From: Candidatus Parcubacteria bacterium
GTDB taxonomy: Bacteria; Patescibacteriota; Minisyncoccia; Phycocordibacterales; UBA918
Assembly: GCA_021767645.1 (NCBI GenBank)
Contig: JAASSY010000003.1
Location: 1-39,999 of the forward strand
Direction of reading: 5' to 3'
DNA length: 39,999 nt
Position 1 is the stretch's first letter. Each line of letters begins with the position of its first letter. The notes below the pieces were generated by a model, which saw nothing but the letters and a program-made list of their open reading frames with translations, ran no database searches and had not been told where the DNA came from. Below are positions 17,394-25,516 of this stretch, in pieces. Made by a program: the position numbers and the translations under genes.

Positions 17394-18847
17394 CCCAGTA
17401 CTCTCAACAAAAAGGCGCCTTGCTTGTGCTGATTCTCGTTTTCGGGGCTGTATTTACCACCATCATATTTGGTTTTATGAATTATATCGTCAGTCAGTAC
17501 GCAGCCCAGCAGCGGGAGTTTAATGATATGAAAGCGCGTGAAATAGCCGAGGCTGGTATTAATTACTATAAATGGTTTTTGGCGCACAACCCTGATGACG
17601 TGCAGCACGGCACAACCACTCCAGGACCGTACGTGGTGGAATACGAGGATCCGGAAGAAGGTCCAATCGGTGCGTTTTCACTCGATATCACCAGTCGAGA
17701 ATACTGTGGTGAAGTAAGTTCTATCTATATCACTTCGACCGGTTACACGTACGAGAACCCAAGCAGTACTCGTTCGGTGTATGCGCACTACGCACAGCCA
17801 ACCGTAACAGAGTACGCCTACATCATTAACTCCAATGTTTGGGCTGGTGCTGACCGCACAATTATTGGTCCGTACCACTCAAACGGAGGGGTGCGGATGG
17901 ATGGTACGAATAACTCTACAGTGACGAGTGGTCAAGCTACCTGGAACTGTACTAATTCATTTGGTTGTATACCCAGTGATAGTAATGCTGACGGTGTCGT
18001 TGGCAGTGGGCCAAATAGTGATTTATGGTCGTTTCCCTCACCGCCAATTAACTTTACTGGGCTAACGCTCGACCTCTCGACAATGGCGGCAAAAGCACAA
18101 GATCCGACGACTGGTGGAATTTTTATTCCTGAGTCCAGTGGGTATGGTTACCGCGTGCAGTTTCGGACGGACGGTACTGTCGATGTCTACCAAGTTGATA
18201 GCGTCTATACATATGAAGGTTTTGCCAATGGGAGTTGGTCAACCGAGGAGCACATTATTGATACCGAATCGTTTGTAGCTTCGTATGCACTAGACACCAG
18301 CTGCCCACTCATCTTCGTCGAGGATAAGGTTTGGTTGGGTGGCAATGTGCAAGACAAAATATCCCTTGCCGCCGCCGACATTGATACCCCTGGTGTTGAT
18401 CGGTCAATTATTCTGCAAGAAAACATTCAGTATGGCAGTAGTAGTGCTGGCCTCATTGCGGTTGCCGAGGAAGATGTGCTTTTAGGGGTCAATGTGCCAG
18501 AAGATATGGAGATAAACGGTGTGTTTATGGCCCAAAATGGACGGTTCGGTCGTAATCATTACGAACGGGAACGGTTACCAAGGACTTGTGTTGGTTGGGT
18601 GTGGTTGTGGTGTGTAGCCTGGAGTGAACCATTTGCTGGTGATGTATTTAAGGACAGTCTTACTATTAACGGTACTATTTTCTCCAACGGACGAGTTGGT
18701 ACACAGTGGACGAGTGGCGGAACGCCAATTTCTGGTTTTCTGACTCGATATAACAGCTACGACCGCAATTTAGTGATTGATCCACCACCGCTTACACCAA
18801 ACACCTCGGAAGACTATCGCTTCATTGAGTGGCGAGACGTCGATTAG
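17390..18847 (+). CDS. PilX-like pilus assembly/surface protein
   Basis: QQKGALLVLILVFGAVFTTIIFGFMNYIV...AREIAEAGINYYKW; ATGA overlap with preceding gene. Confidence 0.7.
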   Translation: MTQYSQQKGALLVLILVFGAVFTTIIFGFMNYIVSQYAAQQREFNDMKAREIAEAGINYYKWFLAHNPDDVQHGTTTPGPYVVEYEDPEEGPIGAFSLDITSREYCGEVSSIYITSTGYTYENPSSTRSVYAHYAQPTVTEYAYIINSNVWAGADRTIIGPYHSNGGVRMDGTNNSTVTSGQATWNCTNSFGCIPSDSNADGVVGSGPNSDLWSFPSPPINFTGLTLDLSTMAAKAQDPTTGGIFIPESSGYGYRVQFRTDGTVDVYQVDSVYTYEGFANGSWSTEEHIIDTESFVASYALDTSCPLIFVEDKVWLGGNVQDKISLAAADIDTPGVDRSIILQENIQYGSSSAGLIAVAEEDVLLGVNVPEDMEINGVFMAQNGRFGRNHYERERLPRTCVGWVWLWCVAWSEPFAGDVFKDSLTINGTIFSNGRVGTQWTSGGTPISGFLTRYNSYDRNLVIDPPPLTPNTSEDYRFIEWRDVD

Positions 18848-18867
18848 TTCGTGCTACACTAGTTGGT

Positions 18868-19650
18868 ATGAAGCAACACGTACCATTGATTGTCGGCAAC
18901 TGGAAAATGAACCCAGCTACTGTCGGCGCGGCTAAGAAGCTGTTTCTAGCTATCCGTAAAGCATTGGGTCGGAAGCGCCTTAATGTGCACATCGCAGTAG
19001 CTCCCCCGTTTCCGTTTCTGTCAGAACTGGAGCGCCTGTCACCGTCACAGCGGATTAGTCTGGCGGCACAAGATGTTTTTTTCGAGGCGATTGGTGCACA
19101 TACGGGAGAAGTGTCATTACCTATGCTCAAAAGTGTTGGGGTCACGGCAGTGATTGTGGGGCATTCAGAACGTCGCGCTCGGGGAGAGTCCGACCACGAA
19201 ATTTATGAAGACGTATCAACGCTTTTTAAAAGTAATGTCACTGGAATTATCTGTGTCGGAGAAAACGAACGTGATGATAGCGGTAACTTCTACTCGGTGG
19301 TTGAAGCCCAACTACGGTCTGCTCTACGAGGTGTGCCAAAAACTAAGCTTAAGCAGCTGGTGATTGCCTACGAACCAGTGTGGGCAATCGGGACTGGGGC
19401 GGTTGCGACACCAGAGGATGTGCACGAGATGAAACTATTTATCCAGAAAATTTTAACTGACCACTTTGGGCGTGCCGGAGCTGAGAAAGTGCGAGTGATC
19501 TACGGCGGATCAGTCAAGAAAAAGAATGCAGCCGCGTTGCTTGAAGAGGGTCAAGTCGACGGCTTTCTGATTGGCGGTGCGAGCCTCAAAGCCAAAGAGT
19601 TTGTCAGTATTATCAATATAGCGCATGAGTACGAAAAAACTTCCGTTTAA
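18868..19650 (+). CDS. tpiA: Triosephosphate isomerase
   Basis: VGNWKMNP, VIVGHSERR, AYEPVWAIGTG, YGGSVKKKNA. Confidence 0.97.
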   Translation: MKQHVPLIVGNWKMNPATVGAAKKLFLAIRKALGRKRLNVHIAVAPPFPFLSELERLSPSQRISLAAQDVFFEAIGAHTGEVSLPMLKSVGVTAVIVGHSERRARGESDHEIYEDVSTLFKSNVTGIICVGENERDDSGNFYSVVEAQLRSALRGVPKTKLKQLVIAYEPVWAIGTGAVATPEDVHEMKLFIQKILTDHFGRAGAEKVRVIYGGSVKKKNAAALLEEGQVDGFLIGGASLKAKEFVSIINIAHEYEKTSV

Positions 19651-20776
19651 GACGTTGGGTGATCTGACGGTACAAGCTGGTCAACCAGTACTAGTCCGGA
19701 CGTCACTCAATGTCCCTATCAAGGATGGAGTTATTGAGAACCAGTTTCGTATTACTCGGGGATTGGCTACGGTACAACACTTAGTGCAGCAAGGCGGTAA
19801 AGTTGTATTGCTGGGTCATATTGGGAGTAAGGGCGGACAGTCAACAGAGCCGATAGCGGATTTACTTAGTAGTTTAGGGTACTCCGTTACGTTTTGTAAA
19901 TCAGTCAGCGGTGCTGAAGCTAAAAACTGCGTTGATAATGCCGCTGCCGGTAGCGTGATCCTGTTAGAAAATGTACGGCGCGATCCACGCGAAAAACAAA
20001 ATGATCCTGAATTTGCCCGTGAACTCTCTGAACTCGCTGCGGTATATATTAACGATGCGTTTGCCGCTTCGCACCGCGAACACGCGTCGCTAGTTGGTGT
20101 GCCAGCGTTACTACCAGCGTATGCTGGTTTTAATTTTGTCCATGAATACGAAGCTCTATCGCAGATGCGGGCACCAACTTCGCCGTCGCTGTTTATGCTT
20201 GGTGGTGCCAAGTTCGATACGAAACTACCGCTAGTGGAGCAATTTCTGGAGCGATACAGCCGCGTATTTATTGGGGGCGCATTAGCTAACGATCTGTTTC
20301 AGGCACGGGGGTATGAGGTCGGTAATTCACTGGTATCAGATATTTCGCTAGCCAACAACCCTATTGTGCGACACCCTAACTTACTACTGCCAGTTGATGT
20401 CATTGTCACTGATGGTACACGTACCCGGGTGTGCGCACCTGATGCAGTACAGACCAATGAAACTATCTATGACGCTGGGCCGGAGACGGTCACAATGCTG
20501 ACGCCGCTGGTTACACAAGCGCGCAGTATTTTGTGGAATGGTCCACTTGGTAACTACGAAGCCGGTTTCAATGAGCAGACAGAAGCGGCAGCTCGCTTGG
20601 TGGCGGAGGCACCGGGTCACGCCGTGGTGGGTGGAGGTGATACAGTCGCCTCTATTGAGTCACTTGGCGTACAAGAGCACTTCGCGTTTTTATCAACTGC
20701 TGGAGGGGCGATGTTGCACTTTCTCGAGCACGGGACGCTGCCGGCAATAACAGCACTTTCCCAGACCAAAGAGTAA
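19625..20776 (+). CDS. pgk: Phosphoglycerate kinase
   Basis: VRTSLNVPIKDG, LLGHIGSKGG, YINDAFAASHREHASLVG, GGGDTVA; overlaps tpiA end. Confidence 0.96.
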   Translation: MSTKKLPFKTLGDLTVQAGQPVLVRTSLNVPIKDGVIENQFRITRGLATVQHLVQQGGKVVLLGHIGSKGGQSTEPIADLLSSLGYSVTFCKSVSGAEAKNCVDNAAAGSVILLENVRRDPREKQNDPEFARELSELAAVYINDAFAASHREHASLVGVPALLPAYAGFNFVHEYEALSQMRAPTSPSLFMLGGAKFDTKLPLVEQFLERYSRVFIGGALANDLFQARGYEVGNSLVSDISLANNPIVRHPNLLLPVDVIVTDGTRTRVCAPDAVQTNETIYDAGPETVTMLTPLVTQARSILWNGPLGNYEAGFNEQTEAAARLVAEAPGHAVVGGGDTVASIESLGVQEHFAFLSTAGGAMLHFLEHGTLPAITALSQTKE

Positions 20777-21276
20777 TGCAGTATCATAAAACAGTAGACG
20801 CTATTAAGCAGCTGCTTGATACGAAACACATACACTATACTTGCTATGAACACGCTGCGGTGCGCACCTCAGAAGAGGCCGCCGCTATCCGTCCAGAATA
20901 CACGATCGATCAAGGAGCGAAGGCACTGATTGTTCGGATAAAACGAAAAGGTGTAGCAACGGCAGCAGCTAAGCAGTATGTGCAGCTGGTGCTACCTGGC
21001 AGTGCCACATTCACTCCAAAGGTAGTCCGGGCTTCACTCGGGGCTAAGGATATTCGGTTTGCTACTGAGACAGAAGTAGCCGAGCTCACTGGTGGTGTAG
21101 AGCCCGGTGGTGTGCCGCCGTTTGGTAATCTGTTTAATCTGCCGGTCTATGTCGATCCAACGTTATTGCATAACGACATAATTATTTTCAACGCTGGTGA
21201 TCGCTGCTACTCGATTGCGTTGCGCAGTGATGATTATGTAGCGGCGGTCCAGCCAACAGTGGTAACACTCATTTGA
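20776..21276 (+). CDS. YbaK/EbsC-type aminoacyl-tRNA deacylase-like protein
   Basis: EHAAVRTSEEAAAIRPEYTIDQGAKALIVR, LTGGVEPGGVPPFGN. Confidence 0.85.
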   Translation: MQYHKTVDAIKQLLDTKHIHYTCYEHAAVRTSEEAAAIRPEYTIDQGAKALIVRIKRKGVATAAAKQYVQLVLPGSATFTPKVVRASLGAKDIRFATETEVAELTGGVEPGGVPPFGNLFNLPVYVDPTLLHNDIIIFNAGDRCYSIALRSDDYVAAVQPTVVTLI

Positions 21277-21279
21277 CGT

Positions 21280-21729
21280 ATGCAGCAACTTACCTTGTGC
21301 TACTTACTCACTGCAACAGACATGTGTCTGGGTTACAAAAAACGTGGCTTTGGTAGTGGTTTGTACAATGGGTATGGTGGTAAGGTGGAGCCAGATGAAG
21401 CATTATTAGCGGCTGCCGTGCGTGAAGTACAGGAAGAAGCAAACGTTGTAGTGCAGGAAACTGATTTACAAGCTGTGGCAGAACTCACGTTTGTCTTCAG
21501 TGATCGAACTCTAGCGGTGGCGGCTTATTTTTGTACTAAATGGCAAGGTACACCACAGGAAACTGAAGAAATGCGACCCGAATGGTTTTCACTGAAAGCT
21601 CTACCGTTCGACCAGATGTGGGCAGATGACATTGTCTGGTTGCCGCGAGCGTTAGCCGGTGAGTATGTTCGAGGAACGGTCTGGTTTGCTGATGATGGAC
21701 GTAGCATTGCCGGTATGGAGTGGCAATAA
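21280..21729 (+). CDS. NUDIX hydrolase (MutT-like)
   Basis: NUDIX box GKVEPDEALLAAAVREVQEEANV. Confidence 0.92.
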   Translation: MQQLTLCYLLTATDMCLGYKKRGFGSGLYNGYGGKVEPDEALLAAAVREVQEEANVVVQETDLQAVAELTFVFSDRTLAVAAYFCTKWQGTPQETEEMRPEWFSLKALPFDQMWADDIVWLPRALAGEYVRGTVWFADDGRSIAGMEWQ

Positions 21730-21756
21730 ACATGACTGGCTTGTGGCCAGTCATGT
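21730..21756. terminator. Bidirectional terminator-like hairpin
   Basis: ACATGACTGGC-ttgtg-GCCAGTCATGT. Confidence 0.7.
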
Positions 21757-21777
21757 TGTAAGCAGTGCCATGTGTGA

Positions 21778-22188
21778 TCAGTCTTCTTCTACAGCAGCCT
21801 GAATCTGAGTGGCTACTTGGGCCAAGGTTTCATCGTCAGCTTCACTGCCTTGGGGCATGATGGCACCTAGCGCGGTTTTGGTATCCGTCATCGGATAGAT
21901 TTTAATGTGTACGTGCGGCACATCAAAACCTTCAACCACTAAACAGGTCCGAGCTGCATTGAGTGCAGCATCAGATGCTTGCGCAATTTTCTTGGCTGTT
22001 TTAAAGAGGTGGATATAGGTGTCATCATCGAGATCAAAAGCGTAGTCGATTTCTGTTTTAGGAATGACTAATGACTGTCCTTTAACAGCAGGAAAACGGT
22101 CGAGGATGGCCACACAGTGTTCGTCTTCGTAAATGAAGTGCGCTGGGACTTCTCGGTTAATAATTTTAGTAAAAATTGATTCAGACAT
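21778..22188 (-). CDS. HIT-domain protein
   Basis: 136 aa; SIFTKIINREVPAHFIYEDEHCVAILDRFPAVKGQSLVIPK, motif HVHIKIYP. Confidence 0.9.
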   Translation of the reverse strand: MSESIFTKIINREVPAHFIYEDEHCVAILDRFPAVKGQSLVIPKTEIDYAFDLDDDTYIHLFKTAKKIAQASDAALNAARTCLVVEGFDVPHVHIKIYPMTDTKTALGAIMPQGSEADDETLAQVATQIQAAVEED

Positions 22189-22215
22189 AGAGACAAACTT
22201 ACGGTTAGCGCTACC

Positions 22216-23940
22216 ATGGTATCATGCTTTGTACATATGGCGAGGTACGAGACAGCAGCGGATATAACGCCGAGTACGGCAACAGCCTTGGCCGACTATC
22301 CAGCTCTCTTACAGAAACTGCTGCAGACACGTGGTATCACAACCGCTACAGCCGCCGATCTGTTTTTGTCGCCATCGTATGATGATCATTTGCACGATCC
22401 GTGGCTCCTGCACGATATGTCGGCAGCGGTGGAACGAATTGTGCGAGCGCTGGAAGCAGAGGAAACGATAGTTATCTATAGTGACTACGATTGTGACGGT
22501 ATTCCGGGTGGGGTGGTGCTGCATGATTTATTTCGCTCGCTCGGTCATGAGCATTTTACGAACTATATTCCACACCGGCACTTTGACGGTTTTGGTCTCC
22601 ACGAAAAAGCGGTAACTGAGTTAGCTGCGCAAGGAGCGCAGCTACTGATTACCGTCGACTGTGGCACAACCGACGGTGCGGCGGTTGAGCGAGCTCGAGA
22701 ATTAGGTGTTGACGTTATCATTACCGACCACCATCAACCAGGTGAGCAATTGCCGCCAGCTGTGGCGGTGGTGAATCCACAGGTTGGCAGTAGCTACCCG
22801 TTTCCTGATTTGTGTGGTGCGGCGGTCGCTTTTAAATTAGCCCAGGCAGTCCTCGAAAAAACTGAGCATAACCTGGCACCGGGGCAGGAGAAATGGTGGC
22901 TTGATATGGTGGGGCTGGCCACGGTAGCTGATATGGTGCCGCTTATCGGGGAAAACCGTGTGTTAGCACACTATGGTTTGAAAGTTTTACAAAAAACGCG
23001 TCGTCCTGGTTTGCAGCAATTGCTTCGTAAACAACGGGTGCAATCACGCTATCTCACCGAAGATGATATTGGTTTTACGATTGGGCCGCGGATTAACGCC
23101 GCCTCACGGATGGATACACCCGAAGACGCTTTTTGGATGTTGGCGAGCAGTGACGAATCAGAAGCTGGTTCGTACGTGGCACACCTTGAGTCGCTCAATA
23201 ATGAGCGCAAAGGAATTGTTGCCTCGATGACCCGTGAAGCCCATAAAAAACTCAAGACACAGGAGGTGCCTGAGGTGATTGTTTTAGGTAGTCCAGAATG
23301 GCGACCATCATTAGTTGGTTTGGTAGCTAATAAGTTGGCTGAAGAGTATAGTCGACCGGCCTTTGTCTGGGGTCGCGATGGTAACGGTGTACTGAAAGGT
23401 TCAGCTCGTTCGGGCGGTACAGTAAGTGTGCATGCCATTATGGGCGCAGCCGCTGCAGCGTTTACTGAGTATGGAGGACACCACTTCTCTGGTGGGTTTA
23501 GTGTTAAGGAATCTGCTATTCATACCTTAGCTAAGACATTGGAAACTGCGTACGCTTCACTTGACACAACAGCTGCCGCAGCACCAACTGTCACCATTGA
23601 TCACGTTTGTTCGGTTGATGAGTTGACTGCCGAGGTACTTAAGCTACAGCAACAACTCGCTCCGTTTGGTGTGGCTAACCCAAAACCACTCTATCGCGTC
23701 GAAGATGTTTCCCTTACCGAGGTGTCGTTGTTTGGTAAAGGTAAAGAACACACAAAACTCCAGTTTGCCACCAGTGGAATAGTGGATGAGGCAATTGCGT
23801 TTTTTACTACACCGGAGCAGTTTACCAAGGAGCCGAAGGTTGGGCAGACAGTTGCTTTGGTAGCGCATCTTGAAGAGTCTTTCTTTATGGGGCGTCGACA
23901 AGTTCGTTTACGTCTCGTCGATATTCTGGACACTGTGTGA
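22216..23940 (+). CDS. recJ: Single-stranded-DNA exonuclease RecJ
   Basis: DHH/DHHA1: YSDYDCDGIPGG, LLITVDCGTTDG, IITDHHQPGEQLPPAVAVVNPQ, GGHHFSGGFSV. Confidence 0.95.
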   Translation: MVSCFVHMARYETAADITPSTATALADYPALLQKLLQTRGITTATAADLFLSPSYDDHLHDPWLLHDMSAAVERIVRALEAEETIVIYSDYDCDGIPGGVVLHDLFRSLGHEHFTNYIPHRHFDGFGLHEKAVTELAAQGAQLLITVDCGTTDGAAVERARELGVDVIITDHHQPGEQLPPAVAVVNPQVGSSYPFPDLCGAAVAFKLAQAVLEKTEHNLAPGQEKWWLDMVGLATVADMVPLIGENRVLAHYGLKVLQKTRRPGLQQLLRKQRVQSRYLTEDDIGFTIGPRINAASRMDTPEDAFWMLASSDESEAGSYVAHLESLNNERKGIVASMTREAHKKLKTQEVPEVIVLGSPEWRPSLVGLVANKLAEEYSRPAFVWGRDGNGVLKGSARSGGTVSVHAIMGAAAAAFTEYGGHHFSGGFSVKESAIHTLAKTLETAYASLDTTAAAAPTVTIDHVCSVDELTAEVLKLQQQLAPFGVANPKPLYRVEDVSLTEVSLFGKGKEHTKLQFATSGIVDEAIAFFTTPEQFTKEPKVGQTVALVAHLEESFFMGRRQVRLRLVDILDTV

Positions 23941-23946
23941 TACACT

Positions 23947-23972
23947 AAATACTGCGATATATCGCAGTATTT
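23947..23972. promoter_or_regulatory. 26-bp palindrome abutting the TrpR-like start codon
   Basis: AAATACTGCGATATATCGCAGTATTT, ends 2 nt before ATG at 23975. Confidence 0.75.
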
Positions 23973-23974
23973 TT

Positions 23975-24385
23975 ATGGCACATATTGGTAAAGAAAAGTT
24001 AGATAAGGGTGAGTTCGAACGACTCTTTGGCCGTTTAGTACAGGTTTGCGCCGATGCGACTGAGCGTGACGCACATCCATTACTACACGGTTTGTTGACC
24101 GATACTGAACAAGTTATGCTCACAAAACGCTTTGCCGCAGTGCTTATGTATCATGAAGGGTACTCGTGCTACGTTGTAGAGCGTACGTTGAAAATCAGTT
24201 CCTCAACAGCACTACGAATACGTAAAGCATATAAGACGGGCCGCTACCGTCCTTTAGTCGCTGTGTTTGATAAAGGAAAAGTTAATCGGGAAGAGTTTTG
24301 GCGTACGTTAGAGGTGTTACTTAGGCTGGGTATGCCGTCGATGGGAAGAGATCGTTGGAAACATGTCCCTGGAATGGGTAGTTAA
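23975..24385 (+). CDS. TrpR-like DNA-binding regulator (YerC/YecD type)
   Basis: 136 aa from ATG 23975; LTDTEQVMLTKRFAAVLMYHEGYSCYVVERTLKISSSTALRIRKAYKTGRY helix-turn-helix region. Confidence 0.85.
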   Translation: MAHIGKEKLDKGEFERLFGRLVQVCADATERDAHPLLHGLLTDTEQVMLTKRFAAVLMYHEGYSCYVVERTLKISSSTALRIRKAYKTGRYRPLVAVFDKGKVNREEFWRTLEVLLRLGMPSMGRDRWKHVPGMGS

Positions 24386-24386
24386 T

Positions 24387-24406
24387 TACTGCGATATATC
24401 GCAGTA
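24387..24406. promoter_or_regulatory. Second copy of the palindrome, 1 nt after the stop codon
   Basis: TACTGCGATATATCGCAGTA identical to the core of 23947..23972. Confidence 0.75.
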
Positions 24407-24447
24407 TAAGCTCATCTCACGCTGTCGCTGTGCGTGAGTGTGGTAAG

Positions 24448-24873
24448 ATGGCTCGCATGCAGGAATACATCATTCATACCGATGGCGGCGCGCGGGGTAA
24501 CCCAGGACCAGCCGGTATCGGTGTAGCCATTTTTGAATCTGACGGTACTGAGATAGCCACGGTATCTGAGTACATTGGTGAAGCTACCAATAATGTCGCC
24601 GAATATACAGCGATTGAACGAGCTTTTGCCAAGCTGCGTACGCTCGCACCAGACACGAAGAACGTGCGCGTTACTGTAAAACTCGATAGTCAGTTAGCTG
24701 AGCGTCAACTCAACGGCGCGTACAAAGTGAAAGACGTCACCCTGAAAACGCACTTTGACCGTATCAAAGCTGGTCTTGATGATTTTGCTAGTGTGAAGTT
24801 TGTCCATGTGCGCCGAGAGAACAATAAACGGGCAGACGAACTGGCGAACGAAGCGATGGATAAAGCCATGTAA
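24448..24873 (+). CDS. Ribonuclease HI family protein
   Basis: YIIHTDGGARGNPGPAGIGV, ATNNVAEYTAIERA, RRENNKRADELANEAM. Confidence 0.92.
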   Translation: MARMQEYIIHTDGGARGNPGPAGIGVAIFESDGTEIATVSEYIGEATNNVAEYTAIERAFAKLRTLAPDTKNVRVTVKLDSQLAERQLNGAYKVKDVTLKTHFDRIKAGLDDFASVKFVHVRRENNKRADELANEAMDKAM

Positions 24874-24948
24874 ATAGTTGACCGAGAATATTGATTTGCT
24901 ATAGTCACGTATAGCTCGAATTAACGGGCTTATATAGGGAGTAGAAAA

Positions 24949-25158
24949 ATGAAAGATCTTTTTGGGCAACCCGATGGTTGCGCTGCAGCTGGTGACACCA
25001 TTGCGCCCAAGACAGAGGTACCACTACGTCCAAACCGCGCTCCGGTCATCGGTTGGGTCAATCCGACCGATGATCTCGACGCGATCATGGCTGGCGACGC
25101 AGAGGTTCCCGTCTACAGTCCCGCTGAACCGGGCGACACCATCAAGTTCAAGACTTGA
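24949..25158 (+). CDS. Small 69-aa Pro-rich protein of unknown function
   Basis: GGGAGTAG SD before ATG; TGCTATAGT -10-like box upstream; terminator 25172..25192 downstream. Confidence 0.65.
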   Translation: MKDLFGQPDGCAAAGDTIAPKTEVPLRPNRAPVIGWVNPTDDLDAIMAGDAEVPVYSPAEPGDTIKFKT

Positions 25159-25171
25159 TGATAGGTCATGC

Positions 25172-25192
25172 GCCGACCCTTACGGGGTCGGC
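25172..25192 (+). terminator. Terminator-like hairpin
   Basis: GCCGACCC-ttacg-GGGTCGGC. Confidence 0.65.
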
Positions 25193-25250
25193 CATTTCTA
25201 TACAGGGGTACAGTTTGACTCTACAGTTGAGTCTGGTAGGTTGGTAAGTA

Positions 25251-25280
25251 GAGCTGGTTCCATAGGAACTAGCTCATTTT
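25251..25280 (+). terminator. Hairpin with T tract upstream of 36-aa ORF
   Basis: GAGCTgGTTCC-ATA-GGAACtAGCTC-ATTTTT. Confidence 0.65.
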
Positions 25281-25306
25281 TGTTCAATCAATTCAGGAGG
25301 CGAGTC

Positions 25307-25417
25307 ATGTTTATCATGCTACTTCAGCACCTCAGCATCAATGTCATGGGAGTGCCACCGCGCCAACCGCGCACTATTCGCCTTCTGTATTACAACGAAG
25401 GAGGTCATAGTTCGTGA
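25307..25417 (+). CDS. Candidate 36-aa small protein
   Basis: AGGAGG SD 7 nt before ATG; MFIMLLQHLSINVMGVPPRQPRTIRLLYYNEGGHSS. Confidence 0.5.
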   Translation: MFIMLLQHLSINVMGVPPRQPRTIRLLYYNEGGHSS

Positions 25418-25463
25418 CGCGAGCGCTATGACCTGACACCAGACCTAGCGTCGAATTAAATCA

Positions 25464-25490
25464 GCCCCGGTGTGCTCACGCACCCGGGGC
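25464..25490 (+). terminator. GC-rich hairpin
   Basis: GCCCCGG-TGTGctcacgCAC-CCGGGGC. Confidence 0.6.
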
Positions 25491-25516
25491 ATCCTTGTGT
25501 TTGCTAGACTAAGTAG

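Noticed and set aside
19625-19650. Overlap of tpiA and pgk as a frameshift or fusion
   Set aside because: Short 26-bp overlap of two complete genes, consistent with ordinary translational coupling.
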